In this document: in pieces, positions 42,599-51,480 of the stretch
How positions within the stretch are numbered: position 1 is the stretch's first letter
How the letters are laid out: each line of letters opens with the position of its first letter
Assembly: GCA_027214125.1 (NCBI GenBank)
Contig: JAPWHF010000007.1
Location: 186,001 to 250,000, forward strand
Direction: 5' to 3'
From: Zoogloeaceae bacterium G21618-S1
Lineage (GTDB): Bacteria; Pseudomonadota; Gammaproteobacteria; Burkholderiales; Rhodocyclaceae
DNA length: 64,000 nt
Made by a program: the position numbers and the translations under genes
The notes under the pieces: model-generated
What the model saw: the letters and a program-made list of their open reading frames with translations, nothing else
The model's database searches: none
What the model was told of the DNA's origin: nothing

Positions 42599-43750
42599 AT
42601 GGCGGGCAATCGATTTCTGGTTCATTGGCTCATCGCATGTGTGATCGCGCTGACCACGAGCCAATTGGCGCGGGCAGACACCGTTCAGCTGAAGTCCTCT
42701 GCCGGTGATCTGGCAGTCACAGCGGTTGCGACGGGGCTGGAGACGCCGTGGTCGCTGGCGTTCTTGCCTGATGGGCGCATGCTGGTCAGCGAACGCCCCG
42801 GCCGTCTCCGCCTGGTTGAGACGGATGGACGTCTCTCGACACCGATCGCCGGAGTCCCCCTGGTGCATGCCGAGGGGCAGGGCGGTTTGCTGGATGTGAT
42901 CCTGAGCCCGGGGTTTGCGCAAGACGGATTGATCTATTTCAGCTTTGCACAGCCGACGGCGAACGGTGCGCGAACCGCCGTGGCGCGGGCGCAACTGGTG
43001 CTTTCGTCCACGCCTCATCGACTGAAAGACGTCACCGTCATTTTCGCGCAGCGAGACGACCCGGACGGGCGTCACCACTTTGGCTCGCGTTTGGCGTTCG
43101 ACGCCTCAGGCAATCTCTTCGTCACGCTTGGCGAGCGCTATCACGAACGCGATCGTGCCCAGGCGCTCGACAGCCATCTCGGCAAGATCGTTCGGATTCG
43201 GCCGGATGGCAGCGTGCCGGCAGACAATCCATTTGTCGGTCACGGTACCGCGCTGCCGGAGATCTGGTCTTACGGACACCGCAATGTGCAGGGCGCCGCT
43301 ATGCACCCGGTCACCGGGGCGCTATGGACGCATGAACATGGCCCGCAAGGCGGTGATGAGATCAATGTGGTCCGCGCCGGCGCCAATCACGGCTGGCCGG
43401 TGATTACCTACGGTCGAGAATATGTGACCGGCTGGCGCATCGGCGAAGGTACCCAGCGGGCCGATGTGGCGCCCCCGGCGCATCAATGGACACCGTCGAT
43501 CGCGCCGTCGGGCATGACGTTTTATACCGGAGAATTGTTCTCGGCCTGGCGGGGCAATCTCTTCGTCGGCTCGCTGAAGTTCGGCATGCTGCTGCGTGTC
43601 GAACTCAACGGTGACAAGGTAGTGCGTGAAGAGCGCCTGCTGACCGAGATCGGTCACCGCATTCGCGATGTGCGGCAAGGGCCCGACGGCGCGCTGTATG
43701 TGCTGGACGAAACCGAGGGGCGCATCCTGCGCATCGCGCCAGCGAACTGA
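42599..43750 (+). CDS. PQQ-dependent soluble aldose sugar dehydrogenase (YliI/Asd type)
   Basis: A periplasmic six-bladed beta-propeller of the GSDH/sorbosone dehydrogenase family (383 residues). It has a signal peptide (about 1-27, cut after LARA). Family blocks are LETPWSLAFLPDGRMLVSER, GQGGLLDVILSPGF, HHFGSRLAFD, YGHRNVQGAAMHP, WTHEHGPQGGDEIN and GANHGWPVITYG; the His and Arg residues are those that hold PQQ and calcium. The frame is open upstream inside the previous gene; the ATG at 42599 after GGGAGGAAAACG is clearly the start. Confidence 0.9.
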   Translation: MAGNRFLVHWLIACVIALTTSQLARADTVQLKSSAGDLAVTAVATGLETPWSLAFLPDGRMLVSERPGRLRLVETDGRLSTPIAGVPLVHAEGQGGLLDVILSPGFAQDGLIYFSFAQPTANGARTAVARAQLVLSSTPHRLKDVTVIFAQRDDPDGRHHFGSRLAFDASGNLFVTLGERYHERDRAQALDSHLGKIVRIRPDGSVPADNPFVGHGTALPEIWSYGHRNVQGAAMHPVTGALWTHEHGPQGGDEINVVRAGANHGWPVITYGREYVTGWRIGEGTQRADVAPPAHQWTPSIAPSGMTFYTGELFSAWRGNLFVGSLKFGMLLRVELNGDKVVREERLLTEIGHRIRDVRQGPDGALYVLDETEGRILRIAPAN

Positions 43751-45538
43751 TTATTGCGCTTCGCCGCTGGCCGGTGGGGTCGAACGGGCGATCTCTTCGA
43801 TAGTGGTGGTGCCGGCAGCGATCTGTCGGGCGCCCGCAAGGCGTAGCGGCGTCATATGCTCACGCACGGCCTGGGCGCGAAAGCGCGCCAGGTCCATATC
43901 GGGGCTGATGTGCTGGCGCAGCGTGGGGGTCAGCGTCATGAGTTCATACAGACCCACCCGGCCGTGATAGCCGGTCATGCGGCACTCCAGGCAGCCCACC
44001 GGACCACAGGCAGTGATCGGCAACGCGGACTTCCACGGGGCGACCAGATCGCGCCAGTCGGCTTCATCAATCGGGTGTGGCTTGCGGCAATGCGGGCATA
44101 GCGTGCGTACCAGACGCTGCGCCAGCACGCCCAGCAAGGTCGAACGGATGAGGTAGGGCGGCACGCCGAGATCAAGCAGGCGGGTAATGGCTGAGGGAGC
44201 GTCGTTGGTGTGCAGGGTCGACAACACCAGGTGCCCGGTGAGCGCCGACTGGATGGCCATCTCGGCGGTTTCGAGGTCGCGGATCTCGCCCACCATGATC
44301 ACGTCCGGATCTTGTCGCAGCAGGGTGCGCACACCGGTGGCGAAGTCGAGCCCGATGTTGTGCTGGACCTGCATCTGGTTGAGGTGGGGGTAGACCATCT
44401 CGATCGGGTCTTCGATGGTGCAGACGTTTACCTCGGGGGTCGCCAACTCCTTGAGCGTCGAGTACAGCGTGGTGGTCTTGCCTGAACCCGTCGGCCCGGT
44501 CACCAGGATGATGCCGTTGGGTTGAGAGAACATGTCGCGCCAGCGCACGCCTTCGCCCTGGCTGAAGCCGAGCTCATTGAATGACTTGAGCAGCACGTCG
44601 GGGTTGAAAATGCGCAACACCAGCTTCTCGCCGAAGGCGGTCGGCATCGTCGACAGGCGCAGCTCGATCTCTTCGCCGTTGCCCGATTGCGTCTTGATTC
44701 GGCCATCCTGCGGGCGGCGTTTTTCGACCACGTCCATGCGGCCCATCAGCTTGATGCGGTTGGTGATGGCGGCTGCGACAGGTACTGGGGTCTGATAGAC
44801 GAGGTGCATCACGCCATCGATGCGGAAGCGCACATTGCACACCTCGCGTCGCGGCTCAATGTGGATGTCGCTGGCGCGCTGCTCGAAGGCGTACTGCAAG
44901 AGCCAATCGACGATGTGGATGACCGCCTGGTCATTGGCGTCCAGCGATTTACGCGAGCCGAGCTGCACCAGTTGTTCGAAGTTACCAATGCCGCTTTGCA
45001 CGCCCTCATGCTGGGCAACCGCGTGCTTGAGCGAGCGGGCCAGGCTGTAGAACTCGGCCAGATAGCGCACGATATCGGTCGGGTTGGCGAGCACCCGATG
45101 GATGCGGATCTTGAGCGCCTGCTCCAGCACCGAGAGCCATTCGCTCTCGTAGGGCTCGGCGGTGGCGATGGTGACATCGTTGTCGCGGATCGCCACCGGC
45201 AAAATCCTGAAGCGCGTGGCATAGGCATGCGACACCAGATTACACACCGATGACACATCGATTTTCAGCGGATCGATGTGGAAGTACGTCAGCCCGGCGT
45301 CCTCCGCCAGCCATTCGGTCAGTGCCTCGACACTAAGGGTGTTGTTCGGCGCGCAGGCGCGGGTCAGCCGTCGTTCACCGACCTGCGCCAGCGGGTGCTG
45401 GTCGTTACGGCCGCGCATGCGCAGCGCGGTAACGGTTTCATCGTGGTCGTGGCGGCTGATCTGGCCGGCCTGCAGGAGGCGGCTGAGCAGGGTGTCGACG
45501 GTGAGTCGCCCCGTGTTTGGCGTGCGTGATCGTGTCAT
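43751..45538 (-). CDS. PilB/GspE-type secretion or pilus ATPase
   Basis: A hexameric ATPase of the type IV pilus/type II secretion class (595 residues). An N-terminal domain (about 10-160) precedes the catalytic domain with ASDIHIEPR, Walker A GPTGSGKTTTLYST (about 346-353), the Asp box, VGEIRDLETAEMAI (Walker B) and LHTND. A four-Cys zinc site is formed by CPHC and CLEC. No other pilus or secretion gene is near, so it is an orphan copy. The segment LLSRLLQAGQISRHDHDET weakly resembles the cyclic-di-GMP-binding MshEN repeat; that is only a suggestion. Confidence 0.9.
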   Translation of the reverse strand: MTRSRTPNTGRLTVDTLLSRLLQAGQISRHDHDETVTALRMRGRNDQHPLAQVGERRLTRACAPNNTLSVEALTEWLAEDAGLTYFHIDPLKIDVSSVCNLVSHAYATRFRILPVAIRDNDVTIATAEPYESEWLSVLEQALKIRIHRVLANPTDIVRYLAEFYSLARSLKHAVAQHEGVQSGIGNFEQLVQLGSRKSLDANDQAVIHIVDWLLQYAFEQRASDIHIEPRREVCNVRFRIDGVMHLVYQTPVPVAAAITNRIKLMGRMDVVEKRRPQDGRIKTQSGNGEEIELRLSTMPTAFGEKLVLRIFNPDVLLKSFNELGFSQGEGVRWRDMFSQPNGIILVTGPTGSGKTTTLYSTLKELATPEVNVCTIEDPIEMVYPHLNQMQVQHNIGLDFATGVRTLLRQDPDVIMVGEIRDLETAEMAIQSALTGHLVLSTLHTNDAPSAITRLLDLGVPPYLIRSTLLGVLAQRLVRTLCPHCRKPHPIDEADWRDLVAPWKSALPITACGPVGCLECRMTGYHGRVGLYELMTLTPTLRQHISPDMDLARFRAQAVREHMTPLRLAGARQIAAGTTTIEEIARSTPPASGEAQ

Positions 45539-45658
45539 ATCATCAGGCTATCCGAAGCGGCCAGTGGCGGCAATTGGCGCGTTCAGCCTTGAGAGTCGCG
45601 GATGCGTCCCCATCTTGTGCATGTTTGAATGCTTCATTTCTAGGAAAAGGACTGGCCA

Positions 45659-46126
45659 ATGAAAGCCGTGTTGCTCATGCTCGCATCCGTGTTGTGGATG
45701 TCTCCGTCGTTTGCCGAAGATATCGGCAGCGTCAACACCGAGTGGAAGCTCACCGGCTCGCATAAGCTGGTGGTCGAGGCGTTTGATGACCCCAAGGTCG
45801 AAGGCGTGGCCTGCTACGTGGCCAAGCCGGAGCGTGGTGGCATTGCGGGTGCCTTTGGGGTGGCCGAGGAGCTGTCGGATGTGTCGATTGCCTGCCGGCA
45901 GGTCGGCCCGATCAAATTTCGCGAGCCGCTGCCCAGGCAGGAAGATGCGTTCAGCGAGCGGCGATCGATCATTTTCAAGGTATTGCACGTGGTGCGCATT
46001 GTCGACGTGAGTCGCAACACGCTGGTCTACCTGACCTACACCGACAAGGTCATCTCCGGCAGCCCGCAGAACTCGGTCACCGCCGTGACGGTTGATCGGG
46101 CGATGCCGATTCCGGTAAAACGCTGA
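45659..46126 (+). CDS. creA: CreA family periplasmic protein
   Basis: A 155-residue exported protein (signal peptide 1-19, ending PSFA) matching E. coli CreA along its length: EDIGSVNTEWKLTGSHKLVV, EAFDDPKVEGVACYV, GGIAGAFGVAEELSDVSIAC, the VFK/VLHVVR block and SGSPQNSVTAV. The function of CreA is unknown; it is not a regulator. It is divergent from the PilB-type gene, 120 bases apart, and followed 30 bases later by a nitroreductase gene. The creBCD genes are absent here. Confidence 0.93.
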   Translation: MKAVLLMLASVLWMSPSFAEDIGSVNTEWKLTGSHKLVVEAFDDPKVEGVACYVAKPERGGIAGAFGVAEELSDVSIACRQVGPIKFREPLPRQEDAFSERRSIIFKVLHVVRIVDVSRNTLVYLTYTDKVISGSPQNSVTAVTVDRAMPIPVKR

Positions 46127-46156
46127 GCGTCCCACTTTGACTGGATACCCCTCAAG

Positions 46157-46975
46157 ATGACCGCACACCGACCTCTGTATGACAGCCGCTACGGCGGCGT
46201 AGAACACGCAATTCCCGAGATCAGCACGCCCCTGATCGACCAGCTCCTGACACACCGCTCCGTGCGGGCGTTTCGCCCCGATGCGGTCAGCGATGATCAA
46301 TTGAGTGCGATGATCGCCGCCGCGCAGTCGGCCGCCAGCTCATCCAACCTGCAGGTGTGGAGCGTGGTGGCGGTGCGAGATCAGGCGCTGCGCGATCAGC
46401 TGTCGGAATTTGCCGGCAATCAAGCGCATATTCGTCAGGCGCCGCTGCAGTTGGTGTGGCTGGCCGACCTGTTTCGCCTTGAACGGGTGGCGACCGCCAA
46501 GGGCCGTCCCAGCGAGGCGCTGGACTACACCGAGATGTTTTTGACGGCCGTGATCGACGCGGCGCTTGCCGCGCAAAATGCGGTCGCCGCGGCCGAATCG
46601 ATGGGCTTGTCGACGGTGTATATCGGCGGCATGCGCAATCGGCCCGAAGACGTGGCGCGCGTGCTCAAGCTGCCGCCCAAGACCTTTGCGGTGTTTGGCA
46701 TGTGCGTCGGCCATGAAGACGATGCCCGGCCCGCCAGCGTCAAGCCGCGCCTGCCGCAGTCGGCCGTGCTACACCACGAAAGCTATTCAACCGAACAGGA
46801 CGACGCGGTTGCGGACTACAACGCCGCCATGGCGCGCTTTTATGAGGCGCAGAAAATGGATGTGAAAGGCAACTGGAGCATCCACTCGGCCAAGCGCATT
46901 GCCGGGCCTCAAACACTGTCAGGCCGCGATCGCCTGGTGGATGCGCTGAAGGCGCTGGGCTTCAGTTTGAAATAA
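46157..46975 (+). CDS. NADPH-dependent nitroreductase/flavin oxidoreductase, NfsA-like
   Basis: An FMN-dependent oxidoreductase of the nitroreductase family (272 residues). The FMN-binding start is HRSVRAFRPDAVSDDQL, followed by AAQSAASSSNLQVWSVV. The middle is LTAVIDAALAAQNAVAAAES. STVYIGGMRNRPEDVARVL and FAVFGMCVGHE are as in NfsA/FRP enzymes. Quinone or nitro compounds are likely substrates; which one cannot be read. Its 3' end overlaps the convergent GGDEF-EAL gene by 14 bases. Confidence 0.9.
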   Translation: MTAHRPLYDSRYGGVEHAIPEISTPLIDQLLTHRSVRAFRPDAVSDDQLSAMIAAAQSAASSSNLQVWSVVAVRDQALRDQLSEFAGNQAHIRQAPLQLVWLADLFRLERVATAKGRPSEALDYTEMFLTAVIDAALAAQNAVAAAESMGLSTVYIGGMRNRPEDVARVLKLPPKTFAVFGMCVGHEDDARPASVKPRLPQSAVLHHESYSTEQDDAVADYNAAMARFYEAQKMDVKGNWSIHSAKRIAGPQTLSGRDRLVDALKALGFSLK

Positions 46976-49229
46976 GCGCATCGGTTTTGCCGAGGCGCTC
47001 AGCCGCCCAGTGCGCGAAGGCGTCGGCAGGCATGGGGTGCGCATAGTGAAAACCTTGCGCCTCGGTGCAACCGAGCGCTTTCAGGGCATCGTGGTGATGC
47101 GCTTCTTCGACGCCTTCGGCGGTGGTGCGCAAGCCCAGTCCGGCGGCCATCTGGATAATGGCGCGAACGATGCTGGCGTCGTCGGCATCCTGGCTCATGT
47201 CTGCGACGAAGGCGCGATCAATTTTGAGTCGGTCGACGGGGAGGCGCCGCAGATAGGCGAGGCAGGAGTACCCCGTGCCGAAGTCATCAATCGCCAGGCG
47301 AATCCCCAGGGTTTTGAAGCTTGCCAATTGGCCAACCAGTGTGGCGGTATCGCCAATCAGCGTCGATTCGGTAATTTCGAGCTCAAGGCAGCGGCCGTTC
47401 AGCCCGGCCTTGGTCAGCGCGTTTGAAACGTGGGCCTCAAGCGTGCCGTGACGAAACTGAAGTGGTGACAAATTGACCGACACGGTCAGATCGCCCAAGC
47501 CCAGTCGCACCCAATTCGCCGCTTCACGGCAAGCTTCGCTGAGGACCCACTCGCCGATACTCCCGATGTATCCAGTCAGTTCGGCGACCGGAATGAAGCG
47601 GTCGGGCGGCACATTGCCGAGCGTCGGGTGATGCCAGCGCAACAAGGCTTCGGCGCCAACCAGCGCGCCGGTGTCGAGCTCAAAAATCGGCTGATAATGC
47701 AGCGAGAATTCATTTCGATCGAGGGCGGAGCGGAGACCGTTGCGGATCGTCAGGTCGTTCAGGGCGTTGGTGGGTGCATCAAGACGATGGCTGCGGAAGG
47801 TATTGCGCCCTGCCTCCTTGGCTTGATACATCGCCGCGTCAGCCTTGCGCAGCAAGGCATTGAAGTCTTCACCATCGTCCGGAAAAACCGAGATGCCGAT
47901 GGAGACCGAGGTGGTCAGTTCGCCGCTTTCGGTGTGGTAGGGCGCGCCCAGGCGTTCGTTGATTCGTTTCGCCACCGCCGCGGCGATCTCGAAGCTTGGC
48001 AGTTCGTCGAGCAAAACAATGAACTCATCCCCACCCTGGCGACAGACAAGGTCTTTTTCGCCGACGCAATGGCGAAGTCGTTGTGCCACCGACTGCAAGA
48101 GTACATCGCCAGCGGCATGCCCCAGTGAGTCGTTGACGAGTTTGAGGTTGTCCACATCGACAAACAACAAGGCCACGCGGTGATTGGCCTTGCGCGCCCA
48201 AGCAATGATCTGGCTGCAGCGCTCTTCGAGAACCATACGGTTCGGCAGCTCGGTGAGTGAGTCGTGTGTGGCGAGGAAGCGGATTCGGTTTTGGGAGGCG
48301 TGTTGTTCAGACAGGTCAGAGAAAATGCCAACATGCTGAATGATCTCGCCGTTATGGTCCCTGATGGCGGAAATCACCAACCACTCGGGGTAGATCTCAC
48401 CGTTTTTTCGCCGATTCCAGATCTCGCCCTGCCAGTGGCCGGTGCGTCGGAGCTTCTCCCACAGTGCCACATAGAAGGCTTTGTCGTGCCGCCCGGATGA
48501 CAGCATGGACGGACGCTTGCCGATGCACTCTTCGGACACATAGCCTGTCGCGCGTGTGAAGGCCGGATTTACCGCCTGGATACGGTTTTCTGCATCCGTG
48601 ATGACCATGCCTTCTTCGCTCGTCTCAAACAGACGGGCGGCCAGGCGGAGTTGAGTGTCCTTGGCTTGACGCTCAAGAACAATACCGACCAGATTCGCGC
48701 CGATTTCCAGCAATTTCTGGTGAAAAGCGCTTGGCGTCCGGTGTTCGAAACTGGAGAGGGCGAACGAACCGATAAGCTTCCCACCTGCGCCGAAAATGGG
48801 CATGGACCAGCATGCGCAGATATTGAAGTCCTCCGCCACGGAGCGAAGCTCAGCCCAACGGGCATCGGTGTAAGTATTGCTGACAAACACCGGTTCGGCA
48901 TGAAAAACCGCATTCCCACATGAGCCGGATCCGGGGCCAGGGCGCAAATTCTTAAACTGATCGCGGGCCTCGACGGGGATGCTCGGTGCGGCCAGAATAT
49001 TGAGCACTTGCGTGTCGGCGTCCATCGTCATCACGCTGGCGACGGCATTCGATACCAATTGCTCTTCGAGCAGGCAAAGCCGGTCGATCACCTCTTGCGC
49101 TGCATCGCCGCGAGCCACTGCTGCCAACAGCGTCTGCTGAAGGTTCAATATGCCGTTTTGCTCCAGCATCGACAGTTGGCGATCGTCTTTCGCGCTGTCA
49201 TTGCCGTTGTTGGCCAAATGCTGCGTCAT
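46962..49229 (-). CDS. Cyclic-di-GMP enzyme with GAF-PAS-GGDEF-EAL domains
   Basis: A soluble 755-residue sensor. A GAF domain (about 30-190) has PGPGSGSCGNAVFHAEPVFV. A PAS domain (about 200-320) has FETSEEGMVITDAENRIQAV. The GGDEF domain has an intact GGDEF (RQGGDEFIVLLDE). The EAL domain has GAEALLRWHHP, NLSPLQFRHG, ELEITEST, DDFGTGYSCLAYLR and KIDRAFV. Both active sites look complete, so it may make or break cyclic-di-GMP depending on its input. The GAF domain could bind a small ligand. No transmembrane helix is seen. It is divergent from the HD-GYP gene. Confidence 0.95.
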   Translation of the reverse strand: MTQHLANNGNDSAKDDRQLSMLEQNGILNLQQTLLAAVARGDAAQEVIDRLCLLEEQLVSNAVASVMTMDADTQVLNILAAPSIPVEARDQFKNLRPGPGSGSCGNAVFHAEPVFVSNTYTDARWAELRSVAEDFNICACWSMPIFGAGGKLIGSFALSSFEHRTPSAFHQKLLEIGANLVGIVLERQAKDTQLRLAARLFETSEEGMVITDAENRIQAVNPAFTRATGYVSEECIGKRPSMLSSGRHDKAFYVALWEKLRRTGHWQGEIWNRRKNGEIYPEWLVISAIRDHNGEIIQHVGIFSDLSEQHASQNRIRFLATHDSLTELPNRMVLEERCSQIIAWARKANHRVALLFVDVDNLKLVNDSLGHAAGDVLLQSVAQRLRHCVGEKDLVCRQGGDEFIVLLDELPSFEIAAAVAKRINERLGAPYHTESGELTTSVSIGISVFPDDGEDFNALLRKADAAMYQAKEAGRNTFRSHRLDAPTNALNDLTIRNGLRSALDRNEFSLHYQPIFELDTGALVGAEALLRWHHPTLGNVPPDRFIPVAELTGYIGSIGEWVLSEACREAANWVRLGLGDLTVSVNLSPLQFRHGTLEAHVSNALTKAGLNGRCLELEITESTLIGDTATLVGQLASFKTLGIRLAIDDFGTGYSCLAYLRRLPVDRLKIDRAFVADMSQDADDASIVRAIIQMAAGLGLRTTAEGVEEAHHHDALKALGCTEAQGFHYAHPMPADAFAHWAAERLGKTDALISN

Positions 49230-49482
49230 GCGTGAAATCCTATTCTTGGGACGGCAGTCAAACTTTTATGGCGATTCTTGCACGCCCGGTCAAAAAGAGG
49301 CGCTTACTTTGCCAACAAACGGCATCTGCGTCTTTGATCTAAAGCGGACATTTCAAAATTAACAATGACTTGCTGGTTCTGACTGCCGCCGGGGACCCCG
49401 CATCGATTGCAATTGGCGCTTCAGTGAAGCAGGCGTGGTGTCGTAAGTCCACGGGTATGTTGTCACTCTGTGCGGAGCTGCG

Positions 49483-50550
49483 ATGTTTATTGACGAATTT
49501 TTGAAATCCGCTTCTGTTCTGGTGTGTGACGACCCCACGGGCAGTGATCCGGCATTCGGGCAAGCGCTTGAAGCGGCGGGAATTTCCGCCGTGACATCGG
49601 TCTCTGACCTGGTGGCCGCTCAGGCGCTGCTGCGCAACACGTGCTTTGATCTCATCCTGCTCGATGTCAATAGCGCGCAGTCATCCGCGCTCGATTTTCT
49701 GGCTCAGCGTCAGCTTGCATCGACCGATTCGCCTGCTCAGCCAGTTTTGGTCGTCATTCACCCCAATGCGACGGACCTACGCCATCGGGCGCTCACGCTT
49801 GGTGCGGTTGATTTTGTCGAGCGCCCATTTGATATCGAGGCCTTGCAGCTCCGGATTTGCAATGCTTTGCGCGTTTGTCAGGCGCAGGCTCGCGAGCGTC
49901 ATTTCGATGAGGAGCTTGAAGTTCGGGTGCAGGCGCGTACGACTGAGTTGATCAATGCCACCGACGCGATGGTTCATCGCCTGGGCCGGGTTTGCGAAAA
50001 AGGGGATGTGAACGCCGCGACGCATATCGTGCGGGTGGGCAAGATGGCCCATCTCCTGGCAAAGACGGCCGGCCTCGGGGCTGAACGATGCTTCATGATC
50101 GAGCGTGCCGCACCGCTGCACGATGTCGGAATGCTCTGTGTCTCTGACGACATCCTGAGCAAGGCGGGCCGTCTCTCGGACGAAGAACTCGCGCATATGA
50201 GGTGTCATGCGCAAATGGGGGAGGATCTTCTCGGAAACCACCCGTCGGCACTGGTGCAAATGGCGGCAAGCATTGCCAGCAATCACCACGAACGCTGGGA
50301 TGGCACGGGTTATCCGAACGGATTGCAGGGCGAGTCGATACCCATCGAAGGACGGATCACGGCGATTTGCGACGTTTTCGATGCATTGACGTCGAAGCGC
50401 TCATACAAAGATCCGTGGTCAGTCCAGAACGCGGTGGACTATCTGGTGGCACAGGCGGGGCATTGTTTCGATCCGTCACTGGTGGCGCATTTCGTGACGC
50501 AACTCGATGCCGTTGAAGAGATTTTGGTGCGCTACCCGGATACACATTGA
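49483..50550 (+). CDS. Response-regulator-like HD-GYP phosphodiesterase, atypical
   Basis: A 355-residue protein with an N-terminal receiver (about 10-130) and an HD-GYP domain (about 155-345). The receiver keeps the phosphate-accepting Asp (LILLDVN), but its Lys is Arg (VERPFD). The HD-GYP domain shows HIVRVGKMAHLLA, AAPLHDVGM, SNHHERWDGTGYPNGL and ITAICDVFDALTSKRSY. The usual HDIGK reads HDVGM, losing the Lys. The HD, HH and GYP residues remain, so cyclic-di-GMP hydrolysis is still plausible. The ATG follows GCGGAGCTGCG. It overlaps the convergent gene at 50532 by 19 bases. Confidence 0.92.
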   Translation: MFIDEFLKSASVLVCDDPTGSDPAFGQALEAAGISAVTSVSDLVAAQALLRNTCFDLILLDVNSAQSSALDFLAQRQLASTDSPAQPVLVVIHPNATDLRHRALTLGAVDFVERPFDIEALQLRICNALRVCQAQARERHFDEELEVRVQARTTELINATDAMVHRLGRVCEKGDVNAATHIVRVGKMAHLLAKTAGLGAERCFMIERAAPLHDVGMLCVSDDILSKAGRLSDEELAHMRCHAQMGEDLLGNHPSALVQMAASIASNHHERWDGTGYPNGLQGESIPIEGRITAICDVFDALTSKRSYKDPWSVQNAVDYLVAQAGHCFDPSLVAHFVTQLDAVEEILVRYPDTH

Positions 50551-51215
50551 GTCGCTGCCCAGGCGCTTTGCAAGGCGTCACGATGTGGCGCCATGTGGGT
50601 AACGTCTACGGCGAGCACCGGACCGCTCAGGGTGTGCCCCGACAGTCTCGCTGGCAAGATGATTTGCGGGTCGCCAAGGCTTACGCTGACGGTCGACTGG
50701 TCGGATTTGAGGCGTACCTTGCGATGGGCCTCATCGACGAGCACGCCGCCGTTTGTCAGATTGAGCTTTGCGCCAAGCATAACCACTGCGCCACCGCTCG
50801 TTGCTGCCTGCACCGTGCACGGAATCAAGCGATAGTCATTTGCTACGGCGAGGGCCTGGCGCCGTAGGTAGGCGCGCAAGGCATCTGTGCCGGTGGGTGC
50901 CTTTGCGGCCGCATGAACAGACACATGTTGTACTTCCTGGTCCGTCAGGTGCGGCGCGATTCTGGCAAGAAGTGCAGGATCGATGCTTGGGACGTCAAGC
51001 ATGCTCGCCTCGACGCGATGACGATGTTCAAGCAGCTGGATGCCGACTTTGTTCAGCTGCTTGCTGCTGACGGTGCGCATTCCTGCGAACACGGTATCGC
51101 CCAAGGCCAGCGTCAGCTGTTTCTGTAGGGCGGCAGCATCCAGCGCAGCAAATTTCTCCGGTACATCCAGATCAAACTCGAACTGAACAAGCAGGCGGGC
51201 TTTGGATCGTCTCAT
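50532..51215 (-). CDS. Protein of unknown function in the cyclic-di-GMP cluster
   Basis: A 227-residue soluble protein with no signal peptide or membrane helix. It has strong G/C third positions, so it is probably real. Notable parts are RLLVQFEFDLDVPEKFAALD, PHLTDQEVQHVSVHAAAKA and, in the second half, a beta-rich stretch SGGAVVMLGAKLNLTNGGVL. I chose the Met at 51215; a Met seven codons upstream is also possible, and neither has a clear ribosome site. It lies between two cyclic-di-GMP genes, which hints at, but does not show, a link. Confidence 0.65.
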   Translation of the reverse strand: MRRSKARLLVQFEFDLDVPEKFAALDAAALQKQLTLALGDTVFAGMRTVSSKQLNKVGIQLLEHRHRVEASMLDVPSIDPALLARIAPHLTDQEVQHVSVHAAAKAPTGTDALRAYLRRQALAVANDYRLIPCTVQAATSGGAVVMLGAKLNLTNGGVLVDEAHRKVRLKSDQSTVSVSLGDPQIILPARLSGHTLSGPVLAVDVTHMAPHRDALQSAWAATQCVSG

Positions 51216-51480
51216 CGGAACAACCGGTCGGGGCACATGGTCTGTGTATCAACGGGAAAAGCGCGGCGAACTTTACAGGCGTTGGACTGAAATTGATGGT
51301 GATGTCTGCCATACGGTGCCTGGCGCTGGTCTTTGTCCCTGCAGAAGTGTCATGACTATTCGTCTGTCGACACCCGGCAAGCGGTTGTTTTTGACCATTC
51401 GAAGAAATTTTACACAGTAGGCTTGACCTTTTAGAACGCTTGTTCCAAATTCCCATCTTTCATTTTTATACGCAATTGGA

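Noticed and set aside
51434-51445. GAAC-N4-GTTC palindrome before the second GGDEF-EAL gene
   Set aside because: It resembles an SOS box of Gram-positive type, which is not the LexA site of betaproteobacteria; an eight-base match is likely chance.
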